DNA of 64,000 nucleotides from Pseudomonas morbosilactucae (GTDB lineage Bacteria > Pseudomonadota > Gammaproteobacteria > Pseudomonadales > Pseudomonadaceae), in assembly GCF_023241715.1 (NCBI RefSeq), contig NZ_JALQCW010000087.1, positions 1 through 64,000 of the forward strand, given 5' to 3'. Under the pieces are notes generated by a model. That model was not told where the DNA came from. It did no database searches and saw only the letters and a program-made list of their open reading frames with translations. Positions 23,648-32,758 of the stretch are shown here, piece by piece. A program made the position numbers and the translations under genes. The number at the start of each line of letters is the position of its first letter. The stretch's first letter is position 1.

Positions 23648-24139
23648 ATGCGACTCACTACTAAAGGCCGATACGCGGTAACCGCCATGCTCGATCTGGC
23701 GTTGCACGCGCAACATGGCCCGGTGTCACTGGCCGATATCTCAGAGCGCCAAGGCATCTCCCTGTCTTATCTCGAACAGCTTTTTGCCAAACTGCGCCGT
23801 AGCAACCTGGTCTCCAGTGTGCGTGGCCCAGGCGGCGGCTATCAGCTTTCGCGTGACATGCAAGGGATCCAGGTCGCCCAGGTGATCGATGCGGTAAACG
23901 AGTCGGTCGATGCCACCAAATGCCAAGGGCTCGGTGATTGCCATGCCGGCGACACCTGTCTGACCCACCACTTGTGGTGCGATCTGAGCCTGCAGATTCA
24001 CGAATTTCTAAGCGGTATCAGCTTGGCTGACCTTGTGACTCGCCGTGAGGTGCAAGAGGTAGCCCAGCGTCAGGATCAGCGCCGCTGTAATGGCAAGGCG
24101 CCGCGCCTGGACAAGATTGAAGCGTCCGCCGTCGAATGA
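23648..24139 (+). CDS. iscR: Fe-S cluster assembly regulator IscR
   Basis: An Rrf2-family repressor of 163 residues. The winged helix starts MRLTTKGRYAVTAMLDLALH, with the recognition region ISLSYLEQLFAKLRRSNLV. The cluster ligands Cys92, Cys98, Cys104 and His107 are all present (CQGLGDCHAGDTCLTHH). IscR senses the cell's Fe-S status and represses the isc operon when clusters are plentiful. I chose the ATG at the family start; the open frame extends upstream through the promoter only by chance. It leads iscS, iscU, iscA, hscB, hscA, fdx and iscX. Confidence 0.97.
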   Translation: MRLTTKGRYAVTAMLDLALHAQHGPVSLADISERQGISLSYLEQLFAKLRRSNLVSSVRGPGGGYQLSRDMQGIQVAQVIDAVNESVDATKCQGLGDCHAGDTCLTHHLWCDLSLQIHEFLSGISLADLVTRREVQEVAQRQDQRRCNGKAPRLDKIEASAVE

Positions 24140-24189
24140 CAGCCAAAGAGCTAGCGGTACGCCAGCCAGCCTGATTTAGGAGAGAGTCC

Positions 24190-25404
24190 ATGAAATTGCC
24201 GATTTACCTTGATTACTCAGCGACCACCCCGGTTGATCCGCGTGTCGCGCAAAAGATGAGTGAATGCCTGCTGGTCGACGGAAACTTCGGTAACCCGGCG
24301 TCCCGCTCTCACGTGTTCGGTTGGAAGGCTGAAGAGTCGGTGGAAAATGCCCGTCGCCAAGTGGCTGACCTGGTGAACGCCGACCCGCGTGAAATCGTCT
24401 GGACTTCCGGTGCTACCGAGTCCGACAACCTGGCAATCAAGGGTGTCGCGCATTTCTATCACACCAAGGGCAAGCACCTGATCACCTCGAAGATCGAGCA
24501 CAAGGCTGTCCTGGACACCATGCGCCAACTTGAGCGTGAAGGCTTCGAAGTCACCTACATCGAGCCCGGTGAAGACGGTCTGATCACCCCGGCCATGGTT
24601 GAAGCCGCCCTGCGCGACGACACCATTCTGGTGTCGATCATGCACGTGAACAACGAAATCGGCACCGTGAACGACATCGCCGCCATCGGCGAGCTGACTC
24701 GTTCCAAAGGCATCCTGTTCCACGTTGATGGTGCTCAGTCCACCGGCAAGGTCGAGATCGACCTGCAGGCGCTGAAAGTCGACCTGATGTCTTTCTCTGC
24801 CCACAAAACCTACGGCCCTAAAGGCATTGGCGCGCTGTACGTCAGCCGCAAGCCGCGTGTGCGCCTGGAAGCCACCATGCACGGTGGCGGTCACGAACGC
24901 GGCATGCGTTCCGGCACCCTGGCCACTCACCAGATCGTCGGCATGGGTGAAGCCTTCCGCGTTGCCAAGGAAGACATGGCTGCCGAGAACGTTCGCATCA
25001 AAGCCTTGAGCGACCGTTTCTACCAGCAGGTCGAGCACCTGGAAGAGCTGTACATCAACGGCAGCATGACCGCCCGCGTACCGCACAACCTGAACCTGAG
25101 CTTCAACTACGTTGAAGGCGAGTCGTTGATCATGGCCCTCAAGGACCTGGCGGTTTCGTCCGGTTCGGCTTGCACCTCGGCGTCCCTGGAGCCTTCGTAC
25201 GTACTGCGCGCCCTGGGTCGCAACGACGAACTGGCACACAGCTCGATCCGCTTCACCTTCGGCCGTTTCACCACCGAAGAAGAAATCGATTACGCCGCGC
25301 AGAAAGTCTGCGAGGCCGTTACCAAGCTGCGCGCTCTGTCGCCGCTGTGGGACATGTTCAAAGATGGTGTCGATATCTCGAAGATCGAGTGGGCGGCACA
25401 CTGA
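24190..25404 (+). CDS. iscS: cysteine desulfurase IscS
   Basis: A 404-residue PLP enzyme that takes sulfur from cysteine and passes it to IscU and to tRNA thiolation enzymes. The PLP lysine is in SFSAHKTYGPKGIGALYV (about residue 206) and the active cysteine in SSGSACTSASLEPSYVLRAL (about 328). The length and the start MKLPIYLDYSATTPVDPRVA are standard. An AGGAGAG ribosome-binding site precedes it. The 96-base gap to iscU has no further gene. Confidence 0.98.
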   Translation: MKLPIYLDYSATTPVDPRVAQKMSECLLVDGNFGNPASRSHVFGWKAEESVENARRQVADLVNADPREIVWTSGATESDNLAIKGVAHFYHTKGKHLITSKIEHKAVLDTMRQLEREGFEVTYIEPGEDGLITPAMVEAALRDDTILVSIMHVNNEIGTVNDIAAIGELTRSKGILFHVDGAQSTGKVEIDLQALKVDLMSFSAHKTYGPKGIGALYVSRKPRVRLEATMHGGGHERGMRSGTLATHQIVGMGEAFRVAKEDMAAENVRIKALSDRFYQQVEHLEELYINGSMTARVPHNLNLSFNYVEGESLIMALKDLAVSSGSACTSASLEPSYVLRALGRNDELAHSSIRFTFGRFTTEEEIDYAAQKVCEAVTKLRALSPLWDMFKDGVDISKIEWAAH

Positions 25405-25500
25405 ATATAAGTCGCCGCAAACGGGTTCTGTAGAGCGTGTCGGCAACGGCGGTGTACGGAACCCCAAGAGCGACTCTCTGATGAGTGAGGATTAAGAATC

Positions 25501-25887
25501 ATGGCTTACAGCGAAAAGGTCATCGACCACTACGAGAACCCGCGCAACGTCGGCAAGATGAACGCGGAAGATCCTGACGTCGGCACCGGCATGGTCGGCG
25601 CTCCGGCGTGCGGCGACGTGATGCGTCTGCAGATCAAGGTCAACGAGCAAGGCATCATCGAAGACGCCAAGTTCAAGACCTACGGTTGCGGTTCGGCTAT
25701 CGCTTCCAGCTCCCTGGCTACCGAGTGGATGAAAGGCAAGACTCTGGATGAAGCAGAGACCATCAAGAACACTCAGTTGGCTGAAGAGCTGGCCCTGCCG
25801 CCAGTAAAAATCCACTGCTCGGTACTCGCTGAAGACGCCATCAAGGCCGCTGTTCGCGATTACAAGCAGAAGAAAGGCCTGATCTGA
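25501..25887 (+). CDS. iscU: Fe-S cluster scaffold IscU
   Basis: A 128-residue scaffold on which IscS-derived sulfur and iron are assembled. The three cluster cysteines are present, in GAPACGDVM, KTYGCGSAIASSS and KIHCSVLAEDAI. The LPPVKIHCS segment is the HscA recognition loop (LPPVK). It lies between iscS and iscA in the canonical order. Confidence 0.98.
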   Translation: MAYSEKVIDHYENPRNVGKMNAEDPDVGTGMVGAPACGDVMRLQIKVNEQGIIEDAKFKTYGCGSAIASSSLATEWMKGKTLDEAETIKNTQLAEELALPPVKIHCSVLAEDAIKAAVRDYKQKKGLI

Positions 25888-25933
25888 TTTCGGATTCAGC
25901 TTTCACAGATTGAGCGACAAGTAAGGAGTCACG

Positions 25934-26257
25934 ATGGCTATCAGCATGACAGAAGCGGCTGCTCAACACGTGCGACGTTCCCTCAATGGGCGCGGCAAAG
26001 GTGATGGGATTCGTCTGGGTGTCCGCACCACAGGCTGTTCCGGCCTTGCCTATGTGCTGGAGTTCGTCGACGAGGTGGGTGAAGAGGATCAGGTGTTCGA
26101 AAGTCACGGCGAGAAAGTGATCATCGACCCGAAAAGCCTGACCTACCTGGACGGCACCGAGCTGGATTTCGTCAAGGAAGGGTTGAACGAAGGCTTCAAG
26201 TTCAACAACCCCAACGTGCGCGGTGAATGTGGCTGCGGCGAAAGCTTCAACATCTGA
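25934..26257 (+). CDS. iscA: A-type Fe-S carrier IscA
   Basis: A 107-residue A-type carrier that takes clusters from IscU to target proteins. The metal ligands are Cys in RTTGCSGLAY (about 35) and the C-terminal GECGCGESF pair (about 99 and 101). Start AISMTEAAAQHVRRSLN is typical. The GGAG ribosome-binding site is clear. hscB follows at once. Confidence 0.98.
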   Translation: MAISMTEAAAQHVRRSLNGRGKGDGIRLGVRTTGCSGLAYVLEFVDEVGEEDQVFESHGEKVIIDPKSLTYLDGTELDFVKEGLNEGFKFNNPNVRGECGCGESFNI

Positions 26258-26265
26258 GGCTTCTC

Positions 26266-26787
26266 GTGGGTACTCCTTGTCATTTCGCTTTATTTGAGCT
26301 GCAGCCCGGCTTTCGCCTGGATCTCGAGCAGCTGGCTACGCGCTACCGTGAGTTGGCGCGTGGTGTTCATCCGGACCGTTTTGCCGATGCCAGCGAGCGC
26401 GAGCAGCGCTTGGCGCTGGAACAGTCCGCGAGCCTCAACGAGGCCTACCAGACGCTCAAAAGTCCTCCCAAGCGCGCACGTTACTTGCTCGCCTTGAATG
26501 GGGGTGAGCTGCCGCTGGAGGTCACGGTGCATGATCCGGAGTTTCTTCTGCAGCAGATGCAATGGCGCGAAGAGCTCGAAGACCTGCAAGACAGTGCCGA
26601 CCTGGGTGGTGTAGCCGCCTTCAAGCGCCGTCTGAAATCGGCTCAGGATGAATTGAACGAAAGCTTCGCAGCCTGTTGGGATGATGCGGCGCAACGTGAA
26701 CAGGCTGAACGCCTGATGCGGCGCATGCAGTTCCTCGACAAGCTCACCTACGAAGTGCGCCAGTTAGAAGAGCGCCTCGACGATTAA
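26266..26787 (+). CDS. hscB: Fe-S co-chaperone HscB
   Basis: A 173-residue J-domain co-chaperone that delivers IscU to HscA and stimulates its ATPase. The J-domain motif is HPD in RGVHPDRFADAS, near residue 33. The C-terminal three-helix part (LQQMQWREELEDL) binds IscU. I chose GTG 26266, since homologous proteins begin GTPCHFALFELQP and GAGG lies seven bases upstream; an ATG inside iscA would add an out-of-family extension. Confidence 0.95.
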   Translation: MGTPCHFALFELQPGFRLDLEQLATRYRELARGVHPDRFADASEREQRLALEQSASLNEAYQTLKSPPKRARYLLALNGGELPLEVTVHDPEFLLQQMQWREELEDLQDSADLGGVAAFKRRLKSAQDELNESFAACWDDAAQREQAERLMRRMQFLDKLTYEVRQLEERLDD

Positions 26788-26838
26788 CCCAGTGCCGCCC
26801 CGGTCGCACGCCTGATATACAGATAAGTCCTGATAAGC

Positions 26839-28701
26839 ATGGCCCTACTGCAGATCGCCGAACCCGGCCAAAGTCCTCAACCGCACCAGCGTCGCCTGGC
26901 TGTGGGGATTGACTTGGGCACTACCAATTCGCTGGTCGCTGCATTGCGCAGTGGTCTTTCCGAGCCGCTGCCCGACGCGCAGGGTCAAGTGATCCTGCCT
27001 TCCGCGGTGCGCTATCACGCTGATCGTGTCGAAGTGGGCGAATCCGCTCGCCTGGCAGCGTCTGCCGATCCTTTGAATACCGTGCTGTCGGTCAAGCGCT
27101 TGATGGGTCGTGGTCTGTCCGACGTCAAGCAATTGGGCGAGCAGCTGCCGTACCGTTTTGTCGACGGCGAGTCGCACATGCCGTTTATCGAGACGGTGCA
27201 AGGGCCGAAAAGCCCGGTTGAAGTGTCCGCCGATATCCTCAAGGTGCTGCGTCAGCGCGCCGAATCCACATTGGGTGGCGAATTGGTGGGCGCGGTGATC
27301 ACCGTTCCGGCCTATTTCGACGATGCGCAACGCCAGGCGACCAAGGACGCGGCCAAGCTCGCCGGCCTCAACGTGCTGCGTTTGCTCAACGAGCCCACCG
27401 CAGCTGCTGTGGCCTACGGCCTGGATCAGCACGCTGAAGGCGTGGTGGCCATCTATGACCTGGGTGGCGGCACCTTTGATATTTCCATCCTGCGCCTGAC
27501 TGGTGGCGTGTTTGAAGTACTGGCCACCGGCGGCGATAGCGCCCTGGGCGGCGATGACTTCGACCACGCCATTGCCAGCTGGATCATCGAGAGTGCGGGC
27601 CTGTCCGCCGATCTGGATCCGGGCGCGCAACGCAATCTGCTGCAAACCGCCTGTGCCGCCAAGGAAGCCCTGACCGACGCCGCGTCGGTCGAAGTGGTCT
27701 ATGGCGACTGGCGTGCACCGCTGACCCGTGACGCCTTCGATGCGCTGATCGAACCCATGGTTGCTCGCAGCCTCAAGGCTTGCCGGCGTGCCGTGCGTGA
27801 TTCCAATGTCGAGTTGGACGAAGTCCAGGCCGTAGTCATGGTCGGTGGTTCGACCCGTGTGCCGCGAGTGCGCGACGCTGTGGCCGACATGTTCGGTCGC
27901 CAGCCGTTGACCGAGATCGATCCGGACCAGGTTGTGGCCATCGGTGCCGCGATCCAGGCCGATACCCTGGCCGGCAACAAGCGTGAAGGCGGCGAACTGC
28001 TGCTATTGGACGTGATTCCGCTGTCCCTGGGGTTGGAAACCATGGGCGGGCTGATGGAAAAGGTGATTCCGCGCAACACCACCATTCCGGTCGCTCGGGC
28101 CCAGGATTTCACCACCTACAAAGACGGCCAGTCGGCCATGATGATTCATGTACTCCAGGGCGAGCGTGAACTGATCAGCGATTGCCGCTCCCTGGCGCGT
28201 TTTGAGCTGCGCGGCATTCCGCCCATGGTGGCGGGTGCGGCGAAGATTCGCGTGACCTTCCAGGTGGACGCCGATGGTCTGCTCAGTGTTGCTGCTCGCG
28301 AGTTGGGCTCGGGCGTCGAGGCCAGCATCCAGGTCAAGCCTTCCTATGGCCTGACGGACGGCGAAATCGCCAAAATGCTCAAGGATTCTTTCCAGTACGC
28401 CAGTGACGACAAGGTCGCCCGCGTGCTGCGCGAGCAGCAGGTCGATGCCCAGCGCCTGATCGAAGCGGTGCAGGGCGCTCTGGATGTCGACGGCGAGCGT
28501 TTGCTGGATGCTGAAGAGCGCATGGTCATTGAGTTGCAGATGCAAGAGCTGACTGAATTGATGCGTGGCACCGATGGTTACGCCATCGAGCAGCAGACCA
28601 AGCGTCTGTCGCAAGTGACCGATGCCTTTGCTGCCCGCCGCCTGGATTCGACGGTGAAAGCCGCGTTGGCGGGGCGCAACTTGAATGAAATCGAGGAATA
28701 A
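26839..28701 (+). CDS. hscA: Hsp70-type chaperone HscA
   Basis: A 620-residue specialised Hsp70 that recognises the LPPVK loop of IscU and promotes cluster transfer. The ATPase domain has GIDLGTTNSLVA near residue 24, VPAYFDDAQRQATKDAAKLA, IYDLGGGTFDISIL and VGGSTRVPRVRDAV. The substrate domain follows from about 390. Length and order are normal for the isc operon, with fdx following after three bases. Confidence 0.98.
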   Translation: MALLQIAEPGQSPQPHQRRLAVGIDLGTTNSLVAALRSGLSEPLPDAQGQVILPSAVRYHADRVEVGESARLAASADPLNTVLSVKRLMGRGLSDVKQLGEQLPYRFVDGESHMPFIETVQGPKSPVEVSADILKVLRQRAESTLGGELVGAVITVPAYFDDAQRQATKDAAKLAGLNVLRLLNEPTAAAVAYGLDQHAEGVVAIYDLGGGTFDISILRLTGGVFEVLATGGDSALGGDDFDHAIASWIIESAGLSADLDPGAQRNLLQTACAAKEALTDAASVEVVYGDWRAPLTRDAFDALIEPMVARSLKACRRAVRDSNVELDEVQAVVMVGGSTRVPRVRDAVADMFGRQPLTEIDPDQVVAIGAAIQADTLAGNKREGGELLLLDVIPLSLGLETMGGLMEKVIPRNTTIPVARAQDFTTYKDGQSAMMIHVLQGERELISDCRSLARFELRGIPPMVAGAAKIRVTFQVDADGLLSVAARELGSGVEASIQVKPSYGLTDGEIAKMLKDSFQYASDDKVARVLREQQVDAQRLIEAVQGALDVDGERLLDAEERMVIELQMQELTELMRGTDGYAIEQQTKRLSQVTDAFAARRLDSTVKAALAGRNLNEIEE

Positions 28702-28704
28702 CTG

Positions 28705-29046
28705 ATGCCGCAGATCATTTTTCTGCCACATGCCGTGTTTTGCCCGGACGGTCTGGTTGTCGAGGTTGAGCCGGGTGTGTCCGTGCTCGACGTGGCGCAT
28801 GACCATCACATCGAGATCGAAAGCGCCTGTGGCGGCGTCAGTGCCTGCACCACCTGTCACTGCATCGTGCGCGAGGGTTTTGACTCGCTGAACGAGGCTG
28901 ACGAGCTGGAAGAAGACCTGCTGGACAAGGCCTGGGGCCTGGAAGCCCAGTCGCGCCTCGCGTGCCAGGCGATCGTCGGTGATGAAGACCTGACCATCGA
29001 AATCCCGAAATACTCGCTCAACCACGCCGCCGAAGCGCCGCACTGA
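28705..29046 (+). CDS. fdx: isc-type [2Fe-2S] ferredoxin
   Basis: A 113-residue adrenodoxin-like ferredoxin that supplies electrons for cluster assembly. The ligands are in ESACGGVSACTTCHCIV (Cys at about 42, 48 and 51) and in LACQAIVGDEDL (about 87). It lies three bases behind hscA, in the usual order. Confidence 0.98.
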   Translation: MPQIIFLPHAVFCPDGLVVEVEPGVSVLDVAHDHHIEIESACGGVSACTTCHCIVREGFDSLNEADELEEDLLDKAWGLEAQSRLACQAIVGDEDLTIEIPKYSLNHAAEAPH

Positions 29047-29060
29047 TTCAAGGAGTTTTC

Positions 29061-29261
29061 ATGAGTCTCAAGTGGGTTGATGTGCTGGAAATCGCCATTC
29101 AGTTGGCCGAGTCGAAGCCGGACGTGGATCCGCGCTACGTGAACTTTGTCGATCTGCACAAATGGGTTCTGGCACTGCCGGAATTCAGTGACGACGCCGC
29201 TCGCGGTGGCGAGAAGGTTCTTGAAGCCATTCAGGCGGCCTGGATCGAAGAAGCGGACTGA
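29061..29261 (+). CDS. iscX: Fe-S assembly protein IscX
   Basis: A 66-residue acidic protein (SLKWVDVLEIAIQLAESKPD at the start) that binds IscS and regulates its rate in response to iron. The family motif DPRYVNFVDLHKWVLAL is complete. AAGGAG precedes the ATG. It is the last gene of the isc operon, followed by a hairpin that can act as terminator. Confidence 0.97.
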   Translation: MSLKWVDVLEIAIQLAESKPDVDPRYVNFVDLHKWVLALPEFSDDAARGGEKVLEAIQAAWIEEAD

Positions 29262-29293
29262 TTCCGCAACGTACGCAGTTAGGCAATCCCTAT

Positions 29294-29325
29294 AAACCCG
29301 CGTATAATTCGCGGGTTTAATTTTT
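29294..29325 (+). terminator. hairpin with T run between iscX and ndk
   Basis: AAACCCGCG and CGCGGGTTT form a nine-pair stem followed by AATTTTT, fit for termination of the isc transcript. The loop carries TATAATT, a perfect -10-like hexamer at 29303-29308, so this element may also be part of an ndk promoter. The -35 match is weak. Confidence 0.6.
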
Positions 29326-29353
29326 CGCAAATTACCGTTTCTGGAGTTACACC

Positions 29354-29779
29354 ATGGCTGTTCAACGTACTTTCTCCATCATCAAGCCTGACGCTGTTGC
29401 AAAAAACGTCATCGGCGAGATCACCACTCGTTTCGAAAAAGCCGGCCTGAAGGTTGTAGCTTCGAAACTCAAGCAACTGTCCAAAGCTGAAGCCGAAGGC
29501 TTCTACGCTGAGCACAGCGCTCGTGGTTTCTTCGGCGACCTGGTTGCCTTCATGATCTCCGGTCCTGTTGTTGTTCAGGTTCTGGAAGGCGAAAACGCTA
29601 TCGCTCTGAACCGTGAGCTGATGGGCGCTACCAACCCTAAAGAAGCTGCTGCTGGCACCATCCGTGCTGACTTCGCTGATTCCATCGACGCCAACGCTGT
29701 ACACGGTTCGGACTCCGAAGCCGCTGCTGCTCGTGAAATCTCGTACTTCTTCGCAGCTACTGAAGTAACCACTCGCTAA
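29354..29779 (+). CDS. ndk: nucleoside diphosphate kinase
   Basis: Ndk (141 residues) transfers phosphate from ATP to nucleoside diphosphates and keeps the NTP pools balanced. It has the opening RTFSIIKPDAVAKN with the nucleotide-binding lysine and the active histidine in NAVHGSDSEAAAAREI near residue 117. Codon use is highly biased, as expected for a strongly expressed gene. A GGAG ribosome-binding site is present. Confidence 0.98.
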   Translation: MAVQRTFSIIKPDAVAKNVIGEITTRFEKAGLKVVASKLKQLSKAEAEGFYAEHSARGFFGDLVAFMISGPVVVQVLEGENAIALNRELMGATNPKEAAAGTIRADFADSIDANAVHGSDSEAAAAREISYFFAATEVTTR

Positions 29780-29807
29780 GCATTGGCTTAAGAGTGAAGG
29801 TGAATCC

Positions 29808-30956
29808 ATGACGACATCGACTGTAAAAACCAACCTGCTGGGGCTGACTCAACAGGAAATGGAGAAATTCTTCGACTCAATCGGGGAGAAGCGTTTCCGT
29901 GCCGGTCAGGTAATGAAATGGATTCACCACTTTGGCGTCGATGATTTCGACGCCATGACGAACGTCAGCAAGGCTTTGCGCGACAAGCTCAAGGCCATTG
30001 CTGAAGTTCGCGGTCCGGAAGTGGTCAGCGAGGACATCTCCAGCGACGGCACCCGTAAATGGGTGGTGCGCGTGGCGTCCGGCAGCTGCGTCGAGACCGT
30101 GTACATTCCCCAGGGCAAACGCGGCACTCTGTGCGTTTCGTCCCAGGCAGGCTGTGCCCTGGATTGCAGTTTCTGCTCCACCGGCAAGCAAGGCTTCAAT
30201 AGCAACCTCACTGCCGCCGAAGTCATCGGCCAGGTGTGGATTGCCAACAAATCCTTTGGCAGCGTCCCGGCGACCGTCGACCGTGCTATCACCAACGTGG
30301 TGATGATGGGCATGGGTGAGCCGCTGCTGAACTTCGACAACGTCATCGCGGCCATGCACTTGATGATGGACGACCTGGGTTACGGCATCTCCAAGCGCCG
30401 TGTGACCCTGTCGACCTCCGGCGTGGTGCCGATGATCGATGAGCTGTCCAAGCACATCGACGTCTCCCTGGCGTTGTCCCTGCACGCACCGAACGATGCG
30501 CTGCGCAACCAGTTGGTACCGATCAACAAGAAGTACCCGCTGAAAATGCTCCTCGAGTCCTGCCAGCGCTACATGTCGTCCCTGGGCGAAAAGCGCGTGC
30601 TGACCATCGAGTACACCTTGCTCAAGGACATCAACGACAAGGTCGAGCACGCGGTTGAAATGATCGAGTTGCTGAAGAACATCCCGTGCAAGATCAACCT
30701 GATCCCGTTCAACCCGTTCCCGCATTCCGGTTACGAGCGTCCGAGCAACAACGCCATTCGCCGGTTCCAGGATCAACTGCACCACGCCGGCTTCAATGTC
30801 ACCGTGCGCACCACCCGTGGCGAAGACATCGATGCGGCCTGTGGGCAACTGGTCGGGCAGGTGATGGACCGCACCCGTCGTAGCGAGCGTTATATCGCCG
30901 TGCGTGAATTGAGCGCCGACGCCGATCTGCCGCAAAGCGCTGCGAACCGTACCTGA
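29808..30956 (+). CDS. rlmN: 23S rRNA/tRNA adenine-C2 methyltransferase RlmN
   Basis: A 382-residue radical-SAM enzyme that methylates A2503 of 23S rRNA and A37 of some tRNAs. The radical-SAM cluster motif is CALDCSFCSTGKQGFN, at about 118-133, and NVVMMGMGEPLLNFDN follows. The C-terminal resolving cysteine lies in DIDAACGQL near 354. It heads a run with pilW, rodZ, ispG and hisS, as in other pseudomonads. Confidence 0.97.
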   Translation: MTTSTVKTNLLGLTQQEMEKFFDSIGEKRFRAGQVMKWIHHFGVDDFDAMTNVSKALRDKLKAIAEVRGPEVVSEDISSDGTRKWVVRVASGSCVETVYIPQGKRGTLCVSSQAGCALDCSFCSTGKQGFNSNLTAAEVIGQVWIANKSFGSVPATVDRAITNVVMMGMGEPLLNFDNVIAAMHLMMDDLGYGISKRRVTLSTSGVVPMIDELSKHIDVSLALSLHAPNDALRNQLVPINKKYPLKMLLESCQRYMSSLGEKRVLTIEYTLLKDINDKVEHAVEMIELLKNIPCKINLIPFNPFPHSGYERPSNNAIRRFQDQLHHAGFNVTVRTTRGEDIDAACGQLVGQVMDRTRRSERYIAVRELSADADLPQSAANRT

Positions 30957-30968
30957 GAGAGGATCTCC

Positions 30969-31727
30969 ATGGCCTTGCGCGTTGCGCTCCTTGTGCTTGT
31001 TGTCGGCCTTTCGGCTGGCTGTGTCATGTCGGGTGATTCCAGCCCGCTGAATACAAGCAAGGGACGTAGCGAAGCGCGCGAGGCCTATGTGCAGCTGGGC
31101 TTGGGCTATCTGCAGCAAGGCATGGCCGAGCGTGCCAAGGTGCCGTTGAAAAAGGCCCTGGAGCTGGACAGCACCGATGCCGACGCCAATGCGGCCCTGG
31201 CTCTGGTTTTCCAAGCGGAAATGGAGCCCGAGCTGGCTGAACAGTATTTTCGCAAAGCCCTCACCGCGCGCCCCACCGATGCCCGTATCCTCAACAACTA
31301 CGGCAGCTTTCTCTTCGAAGAAAAACGTTACAAAGAAGCTTACGAGCGCTTTGAGCAAGCGGCGGCTGATACTCTTTATCCCGAGCGCTCCCGAGTGTTC
31401 GAGAACCTTGGTATGACTGCTTCGATGTTGGGCCAGCGTGAGTTGGCCCGGCAGCAACTGGAAAAAGCCCTGCGTCTGAACCATCAACAACCCCGCGCAT
31501 TGCTGGAAATGGCTGAGTTGTCTTTCGAAGACAGGCATTATGTGCCCGCACATGACTATTACGATCGTTTTAGCCAACTGAGTGGGCAAAATGCACGTAG
31601 TCTATTGCTCGGCGCGCGTCTGGCCGAAGTGTTCGAAGATCGCGACAAGGCCGCCAGTTACGGTCTGCAATTAAAACGACTCTATCCCGGTACGCCGGAA
31701 TATCAGCAATACCTGTCGGAGCAATGA
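30969..31727 (+). CDS. pilW: type IV pilus biogenesis lipoprotein PilW/PilF
   Basis: A 252-residue TPR lipoprotein that helps the PilQ secretin reach and assemble in the outer membrane. Signal peptide and lipobox are ALLVLVVGLSAGC, giving the lipidated cysteine near residue 18. About six TPR units follow, starting AYVQLGLGYLQQGMAERAKV. The stop overlaps the rodZ start by four bases. In P. aeruginosa the protein is called PilF. Confidence 0.93.
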   Translation: MALRVALLVLVVGLSAGCVMSGDSSPLNTSKGRSEAREAYVQLGLGYLQQGMAERAKVPLKKALELDSTDADANAALALVFQAEMEPELAEQYFRKALTARPTDARILNNYGSFLFEEKRYKEAYERFEQAAADTLYPERSRVFENLGMTASMLGQRELARQQLEKALRLNHQQPRALLEMAELSFEDRHYVPAHDYYDRFSQLSGQNARSLLLGARLAEVFEDRDKAASYGLQLKRLYPGTPEYQQYLSEQ

Positions 31728-32755
31728 TGAAAGCGGCGCATCCCGAAGTTCAAGCAGTGACTCGCGTAAACCCCGGTGAGACCCTGCGTCAGGCCCGCGA
31801 AAGCAATGGTTGGTCGCTGGCTGAAGTGGCCCACAAGCTCAATCTCACCGTGAGCTCCCTGAGCAACCTGGAAGCCGGCGCTTTCGACAAGCTGCCGGGG
31901 CACACCTTTGCCCGGGGTTATATCCGCGCCTACGCCAAGTTGCTGGGAATGGACCAGGCGCTGGCCGTCCAGGAGTTCGACCAGTTCACCGGCACCGACT
32001 CCCAGGGCAGCAGCGTTCACGCCTTGGGCCGTATCGAGGAGCCGGTTCGGGTTTCCCACACCATCTTGCGGATTGTCAGCTTGCTGTTGCTGGTTGCTGT
32101 GGTCGGCGGCGGTTTTGTCTGGTGGCAGGATCAAACCTCCCTGCGCAGCAAGGACCTGACCGCGCTCAACCAGGAACACGTTGAAGTCGAAGGCGCTGAC
32201 GGCACCACCCAAATCCACCCGATCGACGAGCCGGAAGACCAGGCTGTTGCTGAAGGCCAGGCCGAGGGCGAAACCAGCCTCGCGCTGCCGGATGCACAGG
32301 CGTCGGGCGAAGCACCCGCTGATACTGCGGCGGTTACTCCGACGGCCCCGGCGACCCCGGCAGCTCCGGCAGCGCCCGCTCATACAACGCCTGCCCCAGC
32401 GGCCAGCGTTCCCGCGACGCCGGCACCTGCTGCGCCTGCGGTGCACACGCCAGCGGTGGTTCCGGCGCCGACTGCAGCCGTCACTGCCCCAGTTGCTGCG
32501 GCTCCCGTCGCCGGCGCTGCTCAGGTACAGATTCAATACACAGCCGACTGCTGGACCCAGGTCACCGATGGCAACGGCAAAGTGCTGTTGAGCGCGCTCA
32601 AGCGCAAGGGTGAGACTGTCGATGTCAGCGGCCAACCGCCGTTTGCCGTGCGCCTGGGCTACGCCCGCGGTGCACAGATCAGCTACAACGGACAGGCAGT
32701 CGATGTGGCTCCGTTCACCAGTGGCGAGACCGCTCGCCTGAAGTTAGGTCAATAA
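31724..32755 (+). CDS. rodZ: cytoskeletal/cell-shape protein RodZ
   Basis: A 343-residue protein with a cytoplasmic Xre-like helix-turn-helix (about 18-85, LRQARESNGWSLAEVAHKLN) that contacts MreB. One transmembrane helix (ILRIVSLLLLVAVVGGGFVW, about 108-127) follows. A long Pro/Ala-rich periplasmic linker (about 185-262) leads to a C-terminal DUF4115 beta domain. RodZ links MreB to the wall-building complex. It is overlapped with pilW upstream and closely spaced with ispG. Confidence 0.94.
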   Translation: MMKAAHPEVQAVTRVNPGETLRQARESNGWSLAEVAHKLNLTVSSLSNLEAGAFDKLPGHTFARGYIRAYAKLLGMDQALAVQEFDQFTGTDSQGSSVHALGRIEEPVRVSHTILRIVSLLLLVAVVGGGFVWWQDQTSLRSKDLTALNQEHVEVEGADGTTQIHPIDEPEDQAVAEGQAEGETSLALPDAQASGEAPADTAAVTPTAPATPAAPAAPAHTTPAPAASVPATPAPAAPAVHTPAVVPAPTAAVTAPVAAAPVAGAAQVQIQYTADCWTQVTDGNGKVLLSALKRKGETVDVSGQPPFAVRLGYARGAQISYNGQAVDVAPFTSGETARLKLGQ

Positions 32756-32758
32756 GTC

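Noticed and set aside
29877..31589. A 570-codon minus-strand frame opposite rlmN and pilW
   Set aside because: Both plus-strand genes are complete with clear motifs; the antisense frame has no family features.
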